Origin: Bacteroides sp. 214
Lineage (GTDB): Bacteria > Bacteroidota > Bacteroidia > Bacteroidales > Bacteroidaceae
Reading direction: 5' to 3'
Length of the DNA: 64,000 bases
Assembly: GCF_010501015.1 (NCBI RefSeq)
Contig: NZ_QVML01000006.1
Coordinates: forward strand, 1 to 64,000
Position 1 is the first letter of the stretch. Each line of letters begins with the position of its first letter. Shown in pieces: positions 1 to 10,424 of the stretch. A program made the translations under genes and the position numbers. The notes beneath the pieces were generated by a model. That model was not told the DNA's origin and made no database searches. It worked only from the letters and a program-made list of their open reading frames with translations.

Positions 1-166
1 ATTCAGAATCAACGGGGTAGCGATCCATCCAGGAAAGTAAGAGCTTGCTACAACTCAAACCCCATTTGTGGACGGTAAAACGTAAAGACATACCACTGGA
101 GTAGTGGTCACGTAAAACTTCTAACTTAAAAGGTTCACTGTAGGAACGATGTACTGATTTTTGCAT
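1..166 (-). CDS. Transposase N-terminal fragment (IS3 OrfA-like), cut by window edge
   Basis: Reading the minus strand from an ATG at 166 gives 55 open codons that run off the left edge, beginning MQKSVHRSYSEPFKLEVLRD. The pattern (basic start, YSEPFKLEVL, then KWGLSCSKLLLSWMDRYP) resembles the helix-turn-helix N-terminus of IS3-type OrfA transposases, which bind the element ends. A short dyad TGCATAA...TTATGCA (162-186) overlaps the start and could belong to the insertion-sequence end or its promoter. The catalytic part lies outside the window, so whether the element is intact is unknown. Family assignment is by motif resemblance only. Confidence 0.6.
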   Translation of the reverse strand, partial: MQKSVHRSYSEPFKLEVLRDHYSSGMSLRFTVHKWGLSCSKLLLSWMDRYPVDSE

Positions 167-278
167 AAATAATTAAATATTATGCAGAAAAAACGTGTAA
201 ACCTAATCCCGTATAAGACATATTTGTAGTAAAGACACTTAAATTAGTTGTGCTTTTGGTTGGGAAACAAAACCACAG

Positions 279-653
279 CGGAATTAACTGCCATAGTTTG
301 ACCGGTCACGAGCCATAAGCTGACGAACCATCTGCCTATGGCTGACGGGTCATGAACCATAGTCTGACGGGTCATGAGCCATAGGCTGGCAATCAATGAA
401 ACTATGGCTGACAATACACACTTTTAAGCAATTGTCTTTTTTCTGACTGGTTTTTGCTTCACTTCTGACTGGTTTTCGACCTGTTTCTCAGTGTTTTCTT
501 GGTACAAAAGCAGTCAAAAAAATGACATGTGAAGACCCTGTGAAGGATAAACAAGGGGGTCTTCACACGTAACTCACTCACCATCATTTGCTTACAGCGA
601 TATGTGAATGTGAAGGCCTATTTCTAAAAAGCACATTTGGAGGGTATATTAAG
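279..653 (-). repeat. Dispersed 22-bp-period element, copy A (inverted)
   Basis: About 375 bp that match, in reverse orientation, the elements at 20799-21174 and 47949-48386. In element orientation it has a head with a 10-bp stem (arms 558-567 and 609-618), then units containing CAGTCAGAA, then 22-bp units carrying AGCC-ATA/TAT-GGCT dyads (about 292-413), ending TTAATTCCGC like copy C. The arms differ from perfect by one position, which reads as a G-U pair on the plus strand. No clear target duplication remains, so this copy looks old. It fills most of the gap between the transposase fragment and gpmI. The rest of the 167-859 gap shows only the gpmI promoter. Confidence 0.8.
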
Positions 654-782
654 CTATTGAGTTGATTTGTGCACTTAACATAAATGCCATAAACAGAAAA
701 ACAATAAGAGCAGAAAAGCGTTTCATAGTAATGTTGCTTTATAAAGTTATACAAACAGAAATAATGCGATGAATCTTTTTCG

Positions 783-790
783 TACCTTTG
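783..790 (+). promoter_or_regulatory. Promoter -7 box of gpmI
   Basis: TACCTTTG matches the Bacteroidales sigma-ABfr -7 consensus TAnnTTTG. It lies about 70 bp upstream of the gpmI ATG, leaving a leader of roughly 60 nt. I see no convincing -33 TTTG box. Confidence 0.6.
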
Positions 791-859
791 CAGGCAATTA
801 AGCGGCAATAACGAAAATAGTCCGCAATTTACCGAATATTCTAACAAAACAAAATTAGT

Positions 860-2374
860 ATGAGCAAAAAAGCCTTATTGATGATTCTTGATGGCTGGGG
901 CATTGGGAACCATGGGAAAGCAGACGTTATATTTAATACCCCAACCCCTTATTGGGATTCATTGGTTAGCAATTATCCACACTCGCAACTACAGGCAAGT
1001 GGAGAAAATGTGGGTTTGCCCGACGGACAAATGGGTAACTCCGAAGTAGGTCACCTTAATATTGGTGCAGGTCGTGTGGTGTATCAGGATTTGGTGAAAA
1101 TTAATCTTGCTTGTCGGGATAACACTATTTTGGAGAATCCCGAAGTAATCAAAGCATTCTCTTACGCTAAGGATAACAACAAGAATGTGCATTTTATGGG
1201 GCTTACCTCCGATGGTGGTGTGCATAGCTCCTTAGAGCATCTATATAAATTGTGCGATATCTCAAAAGAATATGGCATCAACAATACTTTTGTGCATTGT
1301 TTCATGGATGGTCGCGACACTGACCCAAAAAGCGGTCTTGGCTTTATTAAAGAGTTAGAAGATTATTGTGCGAAGAGTGCAGGAAAAATTGCTTCTATCA
1401 TCGGTCGCTACTATGCTATGGATAGAGATAAGCGTTGGGAGCGCGTAAAAGAGGCTTACGACCTATTGGTTAATGGTGTTGGCGAAAAAGCTACCGATAT
1501 GGTACAAGCTATGCAAGCATCGTATGATAATGGTGTAACCGATGAATTTGTGAAACCTATTGTCAATGCCAATGTAGATGGTACTATTAAAGAGGGTGAT
1601 GTGGTTATCTTCTTTAACTACCGCAACGACCGCGCGAAAGAGCTTACAGTTGTACTCACACAACAAGATATGCCCGAAGCAGGTATGCATACTATTCCTA
1701 ATCTGCAATATTACTGTATGACTCCTTACGATGCGTCATTCAAGGGGGTACACATCCTTTTCGATAAGGATAATGTTGAAAATACGCTGGGCGAATACCT
1801 GTCTAATCAAGGTAAAACGCAGCTTCATATTGCCGAAACAGAAAAATATGCTCATGTGACGTTCTTCTTTAATGGAGGTCGCGAAACACCTTTCACCGGT
1901 GAAGATCGTATTTTGGTGCCTTCGCCAAAGGTAGCCACTTATGACTTGAAGCCCGAAATGAGTGCTTACGAAGTAAAAGATAAGTTGGTTGAGGCTATTA
2001 ATACCGAGAAGTACGACTTCATCGTGGTAAACTTTGCCAATGGTGATATGGTTGGGCACACGGGTATATATGAAGCGATTGAAAAGGCGGTTGTAGCTGT
2101 AGACGCTTGCGTAAAAGATACTATTGAAGCTGCCAAAGCAAATGGATATGAAGCCATTATCATTGCCGACCACGGTAATGCCGACCACGCACTGAATGAA
2201 GATGGCTCACCCAACACTGCGCACTCTCTAAATCCGGTACCATGTATTTATGTAACCGAAAATAAGAATGCCACTGTAGCCAATGGACGTTTGGCAGACG
2301 TAGCACCTACCATCCTGAAAATTATGGGATTGGAAGTGCCTAAAGAAATGAACGGTAACGTATTAATAAAGTAA
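860..2374 (+). CDS. gpmI: 2,3-bisphosphoglycerate-independent phosphoglycerate mutase
   Basis: This cytosolic glycolytic enzyme interconverts 3- and 2-phosphoglycerate using two Mn ions and a phosphoserine. The 504-residue product is the usual length for GpmI. It opens with [11 protein letters not shown] (metal-binding Asp 11), carries the catalytic serine in [15 protein letters not shown] (Ser 61), and ends with the second metal cluster [14 protein letters not shown] (about 436-449). The ATG at 860 lies 70 bp downstream of a TACCTTTG promoter box. The DUF3109 gene follows after 12 bp on the same strand and probably shares the transcript, which would end at the 2942-2990 hairpin. Confidence 0.96.
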   Translation: MSKKALLMILDGWGIGNHGKADVIFNTPTPYWDSLVSNYPHSQLQASGENVGLPDGQMGNSEVGHLNIGAGRVVYQDLVKINLACRDNTILENPEVIKAFSYAKDNNKNVHFMGLTSDGGVHSSLEHLYKLCDISKEYGINNTFVHCFMDGRDTDPKSGLGFIKELEDYCAKSAGKIASIIGRYYAMDRDKRWERVKEAYDLLVNGVGEKATDMVQAMQASYDNGVTDEFVKPIVNANVDGTIKEGDVVIFFNYRNDRAKELTVVLTQQDMPEAGMHTIPNLQYYCMTPYDASFKGVHILFDKDNVENTLGEYLSNQGKTQLHIAETEKYAHVTFFFNGGRETPFTGEDRILVPSPKVATYDLKPEMSAYEVKDKLVEAINTEKYDFIVVNFANGDMVGHTGIYEAIEKAVVAVDACVKDTIEAAKANGYEAIIIADHGNADHALNEDGSPNTAHSLNPVPCIYVTENKNATVANGRLADVAPTILKIMGLEVPKEMNGNVLIK

Positions 2375-2386
2375 TAACTTCCTCCT

Positions 2387-2968
2387 TTGATACAGATTGA
2401 TGATATTGTAGTTTCGCTCGATGTGTTTCGCGAGAAATTTATTTGTGATCTCGCTGCTTGCAAAGGCGAATGTTGTATAGAAGGTGATGCCGGTGCGCCT
2501 CTTGAGGAGGCGGAATTGGCACAACTCGAGGAGGTACTTCCTGTGGTGTGGGATGATTTATTGCCATCGGCTCAGGAGGTCATTAAGCAACAAGGGACTT
2601 ACTATACCGACGAAGAAGGTGATGTGGTAACGTCTATTGTAAATGGTAAAGACTGTGTGTTTACCTGCTACGATGACCGGGGCTACTGTTTCTGTGCTAT
2701 CGAGAAAGCATATCGCGAAGGAAAAGTAAGCTTTATGAAACCTATATCATGCCATCTGTATCCCATACGAATTGCCGACTATGGTACATTTCAAGCAGTG
2801 AATTATCATAAATGGAGTGTGTGTCATGCGGCATGGGAGCTGGGCAAAGAGGTAGGAACACCTGTCTACAAATTCCTGAAAGAACCGCTCGTACGTAAGT
2901 ACGGAGCAGTGTGGTATGCAGAACTGGAGAGTGTGGCAGAGGAATTAAAAGAACAGGGGATGATTTGA
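2387..2968 (+). CDS. DUF3109 family cysteine-rich protein
   Basis: A 193-residue protein of the DUF3109 family, whose biochemical role is not established. Cysteines cluster near the N-terminus (Cys 20, 25, 29, 30, in CDLAACKGECC), with more at CVFTCYDDRGYCFC and near CHLYP, a pattern that suggests metal or Fe-S binding like YkgJ-type proteins. The start is TTG at 2387, the only codon that keeps the N-terminal MIQIDD; the nearest in-frame ATG would remove the cysteine cluster. It follows gpmI by 12 bp. Its last codons form the left arm of the terminator at 2942-2990, so coding sequence and terminator overlap. Confidence 0.82.
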   Translation: MIQIDDIVVSLDVFREKFICDLAACKGECCIEGDAGAPLEEAELAQLEEVLPVVWDDLLPSAQEVIKQQGTYYTDEEGDVVTSIVNGKDCVFTCYDDRGYCFCAIEKAYREGKVSFMKPISCHLYPIRIADYGTFQAVNYHKWSVCHAAWELGKEVGTPVYKFLKEPLVRKYGAVWYAELESVAEELKEQGMI

Positions 2969-2990
2969 TCATCCCCTGTTCTTTTAATTC
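2942..2990. terminator. Bidirectional terminator, 22-bp perfect stem
   Basis: A perfect 22-bp inverted repeat (2942-2963 and 2969-2990) with a 5-nt loop TTTGA. The core is AGAACAGGGGATGA, flanked by A-runs on one side and T-runs on the other, so it can terminate both the gpmI-DUF3109 transcript and the convergent glsA-glsB transcript. The left arm lies inside the end of the DUF3109 coding region; the right arm touches the glsB stop codon. Confidence 0.9.
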
Positions 2991-3977
2991 TTATTTTGTT
3001 TCGTAGAATACTTTGTTGGCGCCTGATGTTACCTTGTATGTGCAATCGCCTTCTTTTATGAAGGATTCAATATGGCGCATCCGTTTTTCTTCTAATATCT
3101 CGTCAACCGCTATTAGGATACCGGTTTCTTCTACATCGCCAAATCCATAGTTGATAGCTGTACCAAACATGCGCATGGTGGGACTAAGGCTCATATATGC
3201 ATTAACCAATGGTGGAATATTGTATCCCAGTTTACGTATTTCGGTGTTCAGAATCTTATAATCTTCTTTGAACGCATCTTTGCAGAAAAGTTCTGCTAAA
3301 TTTTTCGCGTCTGTTTCCAATACAAGCGGACGAATAGGTTGCAACAAGCAATCTCTGTCCGGAAAGTGCTTTTGCAAAAAGTAAAGAATCATATCCCTGC
3401 CTTTAGGATGATAACTAGGATACATGGTTACTTTACCGAAGAAATATTTTACCTCGGGCATTATAACAGTAAGTGCTCCCAATCCATCCCACAGGTTATC
3501 CAAGGCAAAAAGTCCTTTGCTGCCTGCACGTGAAGACTGATACTCTAACGTTACAAATGATCGTCCCAATTCAATAGTTACCGGCAGATAATTTTTGATA
3601 AATGTTTCCGAGAAATCAAACATATGTGCCGTAGCCAATATAGGATGCCCTTTCTCATCGAACTCTACATCTGTACCACGGATGTAGCGGTAGCCTCCTA
3701 AAATCTCTTCGGCTTCGGGGTTCCATACAATGAGCTGTTTGTACGGATTGGGCATAGTGTCGTATTCGTCAATATCAATCGACTCTCCTGTTCCGCCTCC
3801 CGCTGCTCTAAACGCAACCTCTCTTAACCGTCCTACTTCGCGCATTGTGTGTGGCGAATCATGATAGGTGATAATGTAAATCTGGTTATTACTTTTATTG
3901 GTCATGCGTAAGCGCTTATCATCAGTCAGTTCGGCTTTGATAAGCTCCTTGTCAACGGGCGCAATAATTTCTTTCAT
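2991..3977 (-). CDS. glsB: GNAT-type N-acyltransferase, glycine lipid synthesis (GlsB-like)
   Basis: A 328-residue protein of the hemolysin-like GNAT acyltransferase family. In Bacteroides, GlsB joins a 3-hydroxy fatty acid to glycine, making the commendamide-type N-acyl glycine that GlsA then O-acylates. The family match rests on the region LREVAFRAAGGGTGESIDID and on ELGRSFVTLEYQ. An ATG at 3977 starts MKEIIAPVDKELIKAEL; extending to 4082 would add 35 residues overlapping glsA, so I reject that. It lies 14 nt downstream of glsA, and the pair forms one operon. Family membership is seen from the sequence; substrate is inferred from the characterised Bacteroides pair. Confidence 0.8.
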   Translation of the reverse strand: MKEIIAPVDKELIKAELTDDKRLRMTNKSNNQIYIITYHDSPHTMREVGRLREVAFRAAGGGTGESIDIDEYDTMPNPYKQLIVWNPEAEEILGGYRYIRGTDVEFDEKGHPILATAHMFDFSETFIKNYLPVTIELGRSFVTLEYQSSRAGSKGLFALDNLWDGLGALTVIMPEVKYFFGKVTMYPSYHPKGRDMILYFLQKHFPDRDCLLQPIRPLVLETDAKNLAELFCKDAFKEDYKILNTEIRKLGYNIPPLVNAYMSLSPTMRMFGTAINYGFGDVEETGILIAVDEILEEKRMRHIESFIKEGDCTYKVTSGANKVFYETK

Positions 3978-3991
3978 ATAGTGGTTCTTTA

Positions 3992-4825
3992 TTATTCGTT
4001 GTTTGGCTGTAGCTTGTATACTTCTTCTTTCACGTATTGAGCCCACTCGCCGGGTTTCTTTGTTTTGTCGAATGTTTGCCAAGGGATAGGTTCGCCAAAA
4101 GTAATGGTAAATGTTTTATGTCTGTTTTTGAACATCTCATCCACTAAGTAAAGCATGGCGATATTTACTTTCAACCCTAGTGTTTTGCAGAGATTGGCAA
4201 GGTTGTAGAAGAAGTCAGAATTACGTCCTCCAAAATAGATGGGAACAACGTCTCGCTGTGTCTGTATGCTCTTTACGATAAATGTTTTAGACCACGTAAG
4301 GTCCTTTATAACACCTTTTTGGCGACGCGAACAAAGTCCTGCAGGAAACATAATAAGCTGATTGTCGGATGCAAACCCGGCTTCCACCATGAGGGGGAAA
4401 TCTTTACCTTGTTTGCCTACTTTGTTGATAGGAATAAAAAGCGGTGCCAAGCCTTTTACGTTCATCAGCATGTCATTTACGAGGTATTTTACTTTCCCGT
4501 CAAAGTATTTGCCAATCACATAGCCTAAGGATACACCATCCTGACCACCCAGTGGGTGGTTGGAAACAAACGTATATAACCCTTCTTTAGGTAGATTCTC
4601 CAGACCTTTCACTTCTACTTTTGTATCAAGGAAGTCCATACATTCTTCCAAGAAATCTACCCCCACCTTATCGGGAACGCTGGCAATAAAAACATTTAAC
4701 TCGTCTTGGTGAAGTATCTTTTTGAGATACGACTTCACGAATCCTGGTATATACTTATAGTGCCGAGGCGCTTTGGACTGAAGGATCTTGTCTATATCAA
4801 GTAATAATTGCGAGTCGTTTATCAT
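3992..4825 (-). CDS. glsA: 1-acylglycerol-3-phosphate-type O-acyltransferase (GlsA-like)
   Basis: A 277-residue PlsC-like acyltransferase. In Bacteroides, GlsA adds the second acyl chain to the N-acyl glycine from GlsB, giving mature glycine lipids of the cell envelope. The acyltransferase active-site region is SNHPLGGQDG, where His and Asp are five residues apart rather than the textbook four. A downstream block MFPAGLCSRRQKG corresponds to the substrate-phosphate-binding motif. I chose the ATG at 4825; a TTG at 4834 would add only three residues. It leads the two-gene glsA-glsB operon and is divergent from mraZ. The 4826-5074 gap holds the mraZ promoter. Confidence 0.8.
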   Translation of the reverse strand: MINDSQLLLDIDKILQSKAPRHYKYIPGFVKSYLKKILHQDELNVFIASVPDKVGVDFLEECMDFLDTKVEVKGLENLPKEGLYTFVSNHPLGGQDGVSLGYVIGKYFDGKVKYLVNDMLMNVKGLAPLFIPINKVGKQGKDFPLMVEAGFASDNQLIMFPAGLCSRRQKGVIKDLTWSKTFIVKSIQTQRDVVPIYFGGRNSDFFYNLANLCKTLGLKVNIAMLYLVDEMFKNRHKTFTITFGEPIPWQTFDKTKKPGEWAQYVKEEVYKLQPNNE

Positions 4826-5011
4826 CCTTCTCAATTAACTATCAAACTGCAAAAATAAGGCAAGTTTTCAATTTATTGCAAAGTTTTGTTGTAAAAACTC
4901 TTTTTGGCTTTCACGTTTCCGTAAGAATGGCAAGAATGTTGCGTGCTTTGAATGGTAAGTAACTAGTTATTAACACCCTGTTGAAAAATCTTTTCCAATA
5001 TGTTGTGGATT

Positions 5012-5045
5012 TTTGTGGGGAATTGTGGAGAAATACATACCTTTA
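5012..5045 (+). promoter_or_regulatory. Candidate promoter of the division/cell-wall cluster
   Basis: TTTG at 5012-5015 and TACCTTTA at 5038-5045 (one mismatch to TAnnTTTG) are 22 bp apart, close to the usual Bacteroidales -33/-7 spacing. The mraZ ATG is 30 bp downstream. In other bacteria MraZ binds repeats next to its own promoter; I did not see clear direct repeats here. Confidence 0.5.
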
Positions 5046-5074
5046 CAAATAATTAATAATACATAAGGTGGGGA

Positions 5075-5551
5075 ATGATTAGATTTCTTGGAAATATTGA
5101 AGCAAAAACCGATGAAAAGGGACGTGTTTTTATCCCTTCTCAGTTTCGCAAACAGCTACAGGCTGCTTCCGAAGAAACGCTTGTTTTGCGCAAAGATGTT
5201 TTCCAGAATTGCTTAACTCTCTATCCTGAAAGCGTATGGAACGAGGACTTGAATGAACTCTCATCACGGCTTAGCAAATGGGATCCTACTCACCAACAGA
5301 TATTTAGGCAGTTTGTGAGCGATGTGGAAATTATTACACCCGATAGCAATGGGCGTATCCTCATTCCCAAACGCTACCTCCAAATGGCGGAAATACAGAA
5401 CAACGTTCGATTCATTGGTATGAATAACAGAATAGAGATATGGGCAAAAGAGAAGACAGAACAACCCTTTATGCCACCTGTCGATTTCGGAACAGCCCTT
5501 GAGGAGATAATGAAAAACGTCACTGTAACCCCGGTCAGCAATGAAAAGTGA
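5075..5551 (+). CDS. mraZ: Transcriptional regulator MraZ
   Basis: MraZ is the DNA-binding regulator that heads the dcw cluster in most bacteria and can repress it. The 158-residue protein shows two AbrB-like halves, each with the family signature: DEKGRVFIPSQFR (from residue 13) and DSNGRILIPKRYL (from residue 90). Its ATG at 5075 is preceded by AAGGTGGGG. It overlaps rsmH by 11 bp, so the two are translationally coupled at the head of a same-strand run that continues to 20776. Confidence 0.95.
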   Translation: MIRFLGNIEAKTDEKGRVFIPSQFRKQLQAASEETLVLRKDVFQNCLTLYPESVWNEDLNELSSRLSKWDPTHQQIFRQFVSDVEIITPDSNGRILIPKRYLQMAEIQNNVRFIGMNNRIEIWAKEKTEQPFMPPVDFGTALEEIMKNVTVTPVSNEK

Positions 5552-6464
5552 AGAAACGATTTATCATATACCCGTACTGCTCAATGAGAGTGTAGCCGGC
5601 ATGAATATATTGCCGAATGGCACGTATGTGGATGTAACTTTTGGGGGTGGTGGACACTCTAAAGAGATACTCCGTCATCTGGGAAAAGGAGGTAGGTTGA
5701 TAGGCTTTGATCAAGATGCTGACGCGGAAAATAATATCGTTGATGATTCACATTTCATCTTTGTACGCAGCAATTTTCGTTATCTCAAGAATTTCTTGCG
5801 CTATCATAACATTGAAGAGGTAGATGGTATACTAGCCGACCTTGGCGTTTCTTCGCATCATTTTGATGATAGTGAACGAGGATTTTCTTTTCGTTTCGAT
5901 GGTGAACTGGATATGCGCATGAATAAACGGGCGGGAATGACAGCTGCCGATGTCGTTAATAACTATGACGAAGAGAAACTGGCAAATGTGCTGTATCTTT
6001 ATGGCGAACTTAAAAACAGTCGCAAACTGGCATCTGCTATCGTAAAGGAGCGTGCAGTGAAGAAGATTAAAACAATCGAGCACTTTCTGACTATCATTAA
6101 ACCCTATTTTAGTCGCGAACGCGAGAAGAAAGAATTAGCCAAAGTTTTCCAAGCCTTACGTATTGAAGTAAACCATGAAATGGAAGCTTTGCAAGAAATG
6201 TTATTAGCGGCTACCGAAGTTCTCAAACCGGGGGGCAGATTGGTGGTGATAACTTATCATTCGCTCGAAGATCGCATGGTGAAGAATCTGATGAAGACGG
6301 GGAATATTGAAGGGAAACAAGTGCAGGATTTCTTCGGGAATGTATTGACACCTTATAAGCTGGTCAATAATAAAGCTATCATTCCTACACAAGAAGAGCT
6401 GGAACGAAATCCACGATCACGAAGCGCGAAACTTCGTATAGCAATGAAAAAAGAAGAGAAGTAG
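5541..6464 (+). CDS. rsmH: 16S rRNA (cytosine(1402)-N4)-methyltransferase
   Basis: RsmH (MraW) methylates N4 of C1402 in 16S rRNA using S-adenosylmethionine. The 307-residue protein has the SAM-binding loop DVTFGGGGHS (about 31-40), the motif ADLGVSSHHFDD, and the C-terminal signature HSLEDRMVK. Length is normal. It overlaps mraZ by 11 bp and ends 4 bp before the ftsL-like gene, in the conserved dcw order. Confidence 0.95.
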   Translation: MKSEETIYHIPVLLNESVAGMNILPNGTYVDVTFGGGGHSKEILRHLGKGGRLIGFDQDADAENNIVDDSHFIFVRSNFRYLKNFLRYHNIEEVDGILADLGVSSHHFDDSERGFSFRFDGELDMRMNKRAGMTAADVVNNYDEEKLANVLYLYGELKNSRKLASAIVKERAVKKIKTIEHFLTIIKPYFSREREKKELAKVFQALRIEVNHEMEALQEMLLAATEVLKPGGRLVVITYHSLEDRMVKNLMKTGNIEGKQVQDFFGNVLTPYKLVNNKAIIPTQEELERNPRSRSAKLRIAMKKEEK

Positions 6465-6468
6465 CGAT

Positions 6469-6810
6469 ATGGCAACAAGTAACAATAACCAAACCAAAAA
6501 GAAAGGACCTTCCTTTAAAAGTATTATGTTGGGAGATGTGCTGGAAACAGACTTCTTTCGCAGGCAAACCAAATTGTTGATTATAGTTATGATCATGATT
6601 ATTTTCTACATCCATAACAGATATGCCGCGCAGCAACAACTCATAGAGATTGATATTCTCAAAAAGGAACTGCAAGACATCAAATACGACGCGCTAACGC
6701 GAAACTCGGAACTGGTGGAGAGAAGCCGCCAGTCGCGTATTGAAGAATATATTTCGCAAAAAGAGAGTAAATTAGAGACATCTACTAATCCTCCCTACTT
6801 ACTTAAATAA
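6469..6810 (+). CDS. FtsL-like cell division protein
   Basis: A 113-residue single-pass membrane protein. A basic N-terminus (KKKGPSFKS) is followed by a membrane segment LLIIVMIMIIFYIH (about 36-49) and a periplasmic region with coiled-coil character (QLIEIDILKKELQDIK...). FtsL sequences diverge strongly, so the call rests on this topology and on its place between rsmH and ftsI, where FtsL is encoded in most dcw clusters. It would act in the FtsQLB-type complex that activates septal FtsW-FtsI. Gaps on both sides are under 5 bp. Confidence 0.75.
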   Translation: MATSNNNQTKKKGPSFKSIMLGDVLETDFFRRQTKLLIIVMIMIIFYIHNRYAAQQQLIEIDILKKELQDIKYDALTRNSELVERSRQSRIEEYISQKESKLETSTNPPYLLK

Positions 6811-6812
6811 CT

Positions 6813-8936
6813 ATGGCAAGCAAAAAGAAAATAATGACCCGTTACTTTTTCGTCATTCTCATTATGGGACTTGTCGGAGTAGCAATCATTGTTAAAGCAG
6901 CTATTATTATGTTTGCCGAGCGACAATATTGGCAAGACGTAGCCGAAAGATTCGTGAAAGAAAATGTAATTGTAAAACCCAACCGTGGGAATATTATTTC
7001 TTCAGATGGCTCATTAATGGCAAGCTCGCTACCCGAATATCGTATCTATATGGACTTTAAGGCAGGTGGTGAAGAGAAGGATGCTCTGCTTATGAAGCAT
7101 TTAGATGAAATTTGTGAGGGCTTGAACAAGATATTCCCTGGTAAAAGTGCGCGGGAGTTTAAGAATCATTTGTTGACAGGGCGCAAAAAAGGTAGTCGCA
7201 ATTACCTCATCTACCCCGAACGTATTTCGTATATTCAGTATAAAGAAGCCAAAAATCTTCCGGTGTTTAGTATGAATAAATACAGGGGTGGTTTCCATGA
7301 ACAAGTGTACAACCAGCGCAAAAAACCATTTGGCTCCCTGGCAAACCGTACGTTGGGAGATGTATATGCTGATACTGCCAAAGGTGCTCGTAGTGGTATC
7401 GAATTGGCTTTTGATTCTATCTTAAAAGGAAAGGATGGTATTACGCGTCGGCAGAAAGTGAAAAACAAGTGGTTGAACATTGTAGAAATACCCCCTACAG
7501 ATGGTTATGATGTAGTAACTACCATTGATGTAGGTATGCAAGATATCTGCGAAAAGGCGTTGGTAGATATGTTGAGAGAGATAAATGCCACTGAAGGAGT
7601 CGTTGTTTTGATGGAGACAGAAACAGGCGATGTAAAAGGTATTGTAAACATGACCCGGGTAGGCGTGGGGCAATATCGCGAGATTCGTAATGGCGCATTG
7701 AGTAATATGATGGAGCCGGGTTCTACCTTCAAGACAGCCTCTATGATGGTAGCTCTGGAAGACGGATACATTACTACCGAAGATGGGGTTGATACAGGAA
7801 ATGGTATTAAAATGATGCATAATCGCCCTATGCGCGACCACAACTGGCGGAGAGGAGGTTATCAGTATCTTACTGTTCCGCAGATATTAATGGTTTCGTC
7901 TAATATCGGTATATCTACATTGATAGAAAAGCATTATGGTAAAGACCCGGGTAAGTTTGTTGAGGGTCTGTATAGAATGAGTATGAATGTACCGTTAGAG
8001 CTTCAAATACCGGGAGCAGGAAAACCTAATATTCGCCATCCGAAAGATGGAAGATGGTCTAGAACAGCACTTCCTTGGATGAGTATTGGTTATGAAACAC
8101 AAATTCCACCTATTTATACGGCTACTTTTTATAATGCCATAGCCAATAATGGTAAGATGGTAAAGCCAAGATTTGTAAAAGGAATATCGCGTAATGGAAC
8201 AATGGTGGAAGAGTATCCGGTAGAGGTTATTAATCCGTCTATTTGTTCAGAAAAGACGTTGACAACAATAAAAGAGATACTTGAGAAGGTTGTTAGTGAC
8301 GGATTGGCTAAACCTGCAGGTTCCAAACAATTTAAAGTTGCCGGTAAGACCGGAACAGCACAAGTATCGCAAGGAGCAGCCGGATATACCAGTGGGGTAA
8401 CAAACTATTTGGTTAGCTTCTGTGGTTACTTTCCTGCTGATAAACCTAAATATACTTGTTTGGTAGCAATACAAAAGGCAGGAGGACTGGCATCGGGTGG
8501 ATTAATGGCAGGGGGTGTATTCGGGAAAATAGCCGAAAGAGTTTATGCCAAGGATCTTGTCTTAAATATAAAAAATGCGATTGATTCTGCAACAGTTGTA
8601 ATTCCAGATGTAAAAGCCGGTGAAATGCTTGCAGCCCGGAAAGTCCTCGATGGACTTGATGTTAATACAGACGTTTCTTTCCGTGCGCGAGGAAGCAAGC
8701 AAATATGGGGTAGTGCAGAACCCAACGAAAAGGAAGTGGTATTAAACGAAAACAAAACACTCTCTGAGGGCGTTGTACCAAGTGTTGTAGGTATGGGGGC
8801 CAGAGATGCTGTTTATTTGTTGGAGAGTAAAGGAATGAAAGTACATATTGCAGGCGTAGGTAAGGTTAGAAGACAATCTATTGCACACGGTGCGAAAATT
8901 CAAAAAGGGCAAACCATAACCCTGCAACTTAATTAA
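6813..8936 (+). CDS. ftsI: Penicillin-binding protein / cell division transpeptidase FtsI
   Basis: The septal peptidoglycan transpeptidase. The 707-residue protein has an N-terminal membrane anchor ([17 protein letters not shown]), a dimerisation domain, and the three active-site motifs of class B PBPs: SxxK in EPGSTFKTA (about 303), SSN (about 361) and KTGTAQ (about 512). After the transpeptidase domain come two PASTA-like repeats ([11 protein letters not shown] from about 595 and [13 protein letters not shown] from about 653), also found in Spo VD-like PBPs. Its partner is FtsW, encoded at 13048-14310. Confidence 0.93.
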   Translation: MASKKKIMTRYFFVILIMGLVGVAIIVKAAIIMFAERQYWQDVAERFVKENVIVKPNRGNIISSDGSLMASSLPEYRIYMDFKAGGEEKDALLMKHLDEICEGLNKIFPGKSAREFKNHLLTGRKKGSRNYLIYPERISYIQYKEAKNLPVFSMNKYRGGFHEQVYNQRKKPFGSLANRTLGDVYADTAKGARSGIELAFDSILKGKDGITRRQKVKNKWLNIVEIPPTDGYDVVTTIDVGMQDICEKALVDMLREINATEGVVVLMETETGDVKGIVNMTRVGVGQYREIRNGALSNMMEPGSTFKTASMMVALEDGYITTEDGVDTGNGIKMMHNRPMRDHNWRRGGYQYLTVPQILMVSSNIGISTLIEKHYGKDPGKFVEGLYRMSMNVPLELQIPGAGKPNIRHPKDGRWSRTALPWMSIGYETQIPPIYTATFYNAIANNGKMVKPRFVKGISRNGTMVEEYPVEVINPSICSEKTLTTIKEILEKVVSDGLAKPAGSKQFKVAGKTGTAQVSQGAAGYTSGVTNYLVSFCGYFPADKPKYTCLVAIQKAGGLASGGLMAGGVFGKIAERVYAKDLVLNIKNAIDSATVVIPDVKAGEMLAARKVLDGLDVNTDVSFRARGSKQIWGSAEPNEKEVVLNENKTLSEGVVPSVVGMGARDAVYLLESKGMKVHIAGVGKVRRQSIAHGAKIQKGQTITLQLN

Positions 8937-8947
8937 TAGGAATAAGT

Positions 8948-10402
8948 ATGAAACTGGAGGGACTACTTAAAAAGATAATGCCTGCTCAAATAATAGGAAG
9001 CATGGATGTTGCCATTGAGGGAATAAGTATTGACTCGCGTCTCACGCAGCAAGGACATTTATTCATGGCTATGAAAGGTACGCAAGCAGATGGACATAGC
9101 TACATATCTGCTGCCATAGAGAAAGGAGCAGTTGCTATTCTGTGTGAATATATGCCCGAAACATTGAATAAAGACATTGTTTACATTCAGGTAGCTGATA
9201 GCGAAGATGCTGTAGGAAAAGTTGCGACCACATTCTATGACGATCCTACCTCTAAGTTGGAATTAGTGGGTGTTACCGGTACAAATGGAAAAACAACCAT
9301 TGCCACCTTATTATATAATATGTTTCGGGCGTTTGGTTATAAAACAGGACTGATTTCTACTGTATGCAACTATATAGATGGTGTTCCTGTACCTACCGAG
9401 CATACTACTCCTGATCCTGTTACCTTAAATCAACTACTAGGACAAATGGCAGATGCTGGTTGTAAGCATGCTTTTATGGAGGTTAGTTCTCATGCCATTC
9501 ATCAGAAACGTATTAGCGGACTCAGGTTTGCCGGAGGTATATTTACTAACCTTACTCGCGACCATATCGATTATCATAAAACAGTAGAGAATTATTTGAA
9601 AGCGAAGAAACTCTTCTTTGATAATATGCCGAAGAATGCGTTCTCACTAACTAACTTAGATGATAGAAACGGATTGGTGATGACGCAAAATACCCGCTCT
9701 AAAGTATATACCTACTCTTTGCGCAGTCTTAGCGACTTCAAAGGGCGAGTGTTGGAATCTCATTTTGACGGAATGTTGTTGGATGTTAATAATAAAGAGT
9801 TGTTTGTGCAGTTTATCGGACGATTTAATGCCTATAACCTCTTGGCAGTGTATGGAGCTGCTATCCTCTTAGGCAAAAAAGAAGAGGAAATTCTATTGAT
9901 GTTAAGCACATTGCGCCCGGTATCGGGCAGATTTGATTCGATTAAATCACCGACAGGCTATATTGCCATTGTGGATTATGCACATACTCCCGATGCGTTG
10001 GTCAATGTCCTGAATGCTATCCACGATGTGATAGATGGAAAAGGAAAGATAATAACTGTGGCAGGCGCAGGAGGCAATCGGGATAAAGGAAAACGCCCCA
10101 TCATGGCAAAGGAAGCGGCACGATTGAGTGATAAGGTAATCATTACCTCAGATAATCCTCGTTTTGAAGAGCCACAGGATATTATAAACGATATGATTGC
10201 CGGACTTGATAGCGAAGATAAAAAGAAGACTATCAGTATAGCCGATCGCAAAGAAGCCATACGAACGGCTTGTATGCTTGCTCAAACAGGTGATGTTATT
10301 CTGATAGCCGGTAAAGGTCACGAAACCTATCAAGATATAAAAGGGGTAAAGTATCATTTCGATGATAAAGAAATAGTGCGAGAGATATTTAACCAACAAT
10401 AG
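8948..10402 (+). CDS. murE: UDP-MurNAc-L-Ala-D-Glu ligase (MurE)
   Basis: This cytosolic ATP-dependent ligase adds the third amino acid to the UDP-MurNAc peptide. The 484-residue protein has the P-loop [10 protein letters not shown] (about 107-116) and the Mur-ligase histidine region. The DNPR motif (about 402, in SDNPRFEEP) is the family marker for meso-diaminopimelate rather than lysine, so the substrate is most likely meso-DAP. It sits between ftsI (11 bp upstream) and mraY (22 bp downstream). Confidence 0.95.
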   Translation: MKLEGLLKKIMPAQIIGSMDVAIEGISIDSRLTQQGHLFMAMKGTQADGHSYISAAIEKGAVAILCEYMPETLNKDIVYIQVADSEDAVGKVATTFYDDPTSKLELVGVTGTNGKTTIATLLYNMFRAFGYKTGLISTVCNYIDGVPVPTEHTTPDPVTLNQLLGQMADAGCKHAFMEVSSHAIHQKRISGLRFAGGIFTNLTRDHIDYHKTVENYLKAKKLFFDNMPKNAFSLTNLDDRNGLVMTQNTRSKVYTYSLRSLSDFKGRVLESHFDGMLLDVNNKELFVQFIGRFNAYNLLAVYGAAILLGKKEEEILLMLSTLRPVSGRFDSIKSPTGYIAIVDYAHTPDALVNVLNAIHDVIDGKGKIITVAGAGGNRDKGKRPIMAKEAARLSDKVIITSDNPRFEEPQDIINDMIAGLDSEDKKKTISIADRKEAIRTACMLAQTGDVILIAGKGHETYQDIKGVKYHFDDKEIVREIFNQQ

Positions 10403-10424
10403 CGAACCAATACATAGAAGGATT

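Noticed and set aside
584..847. An 87-codon minus-strand gene upstream of gpmI
   Set aside because: It covers repeat copy A and the gpmI promoter and has cysteine- and tyrosine-rich chance composition.
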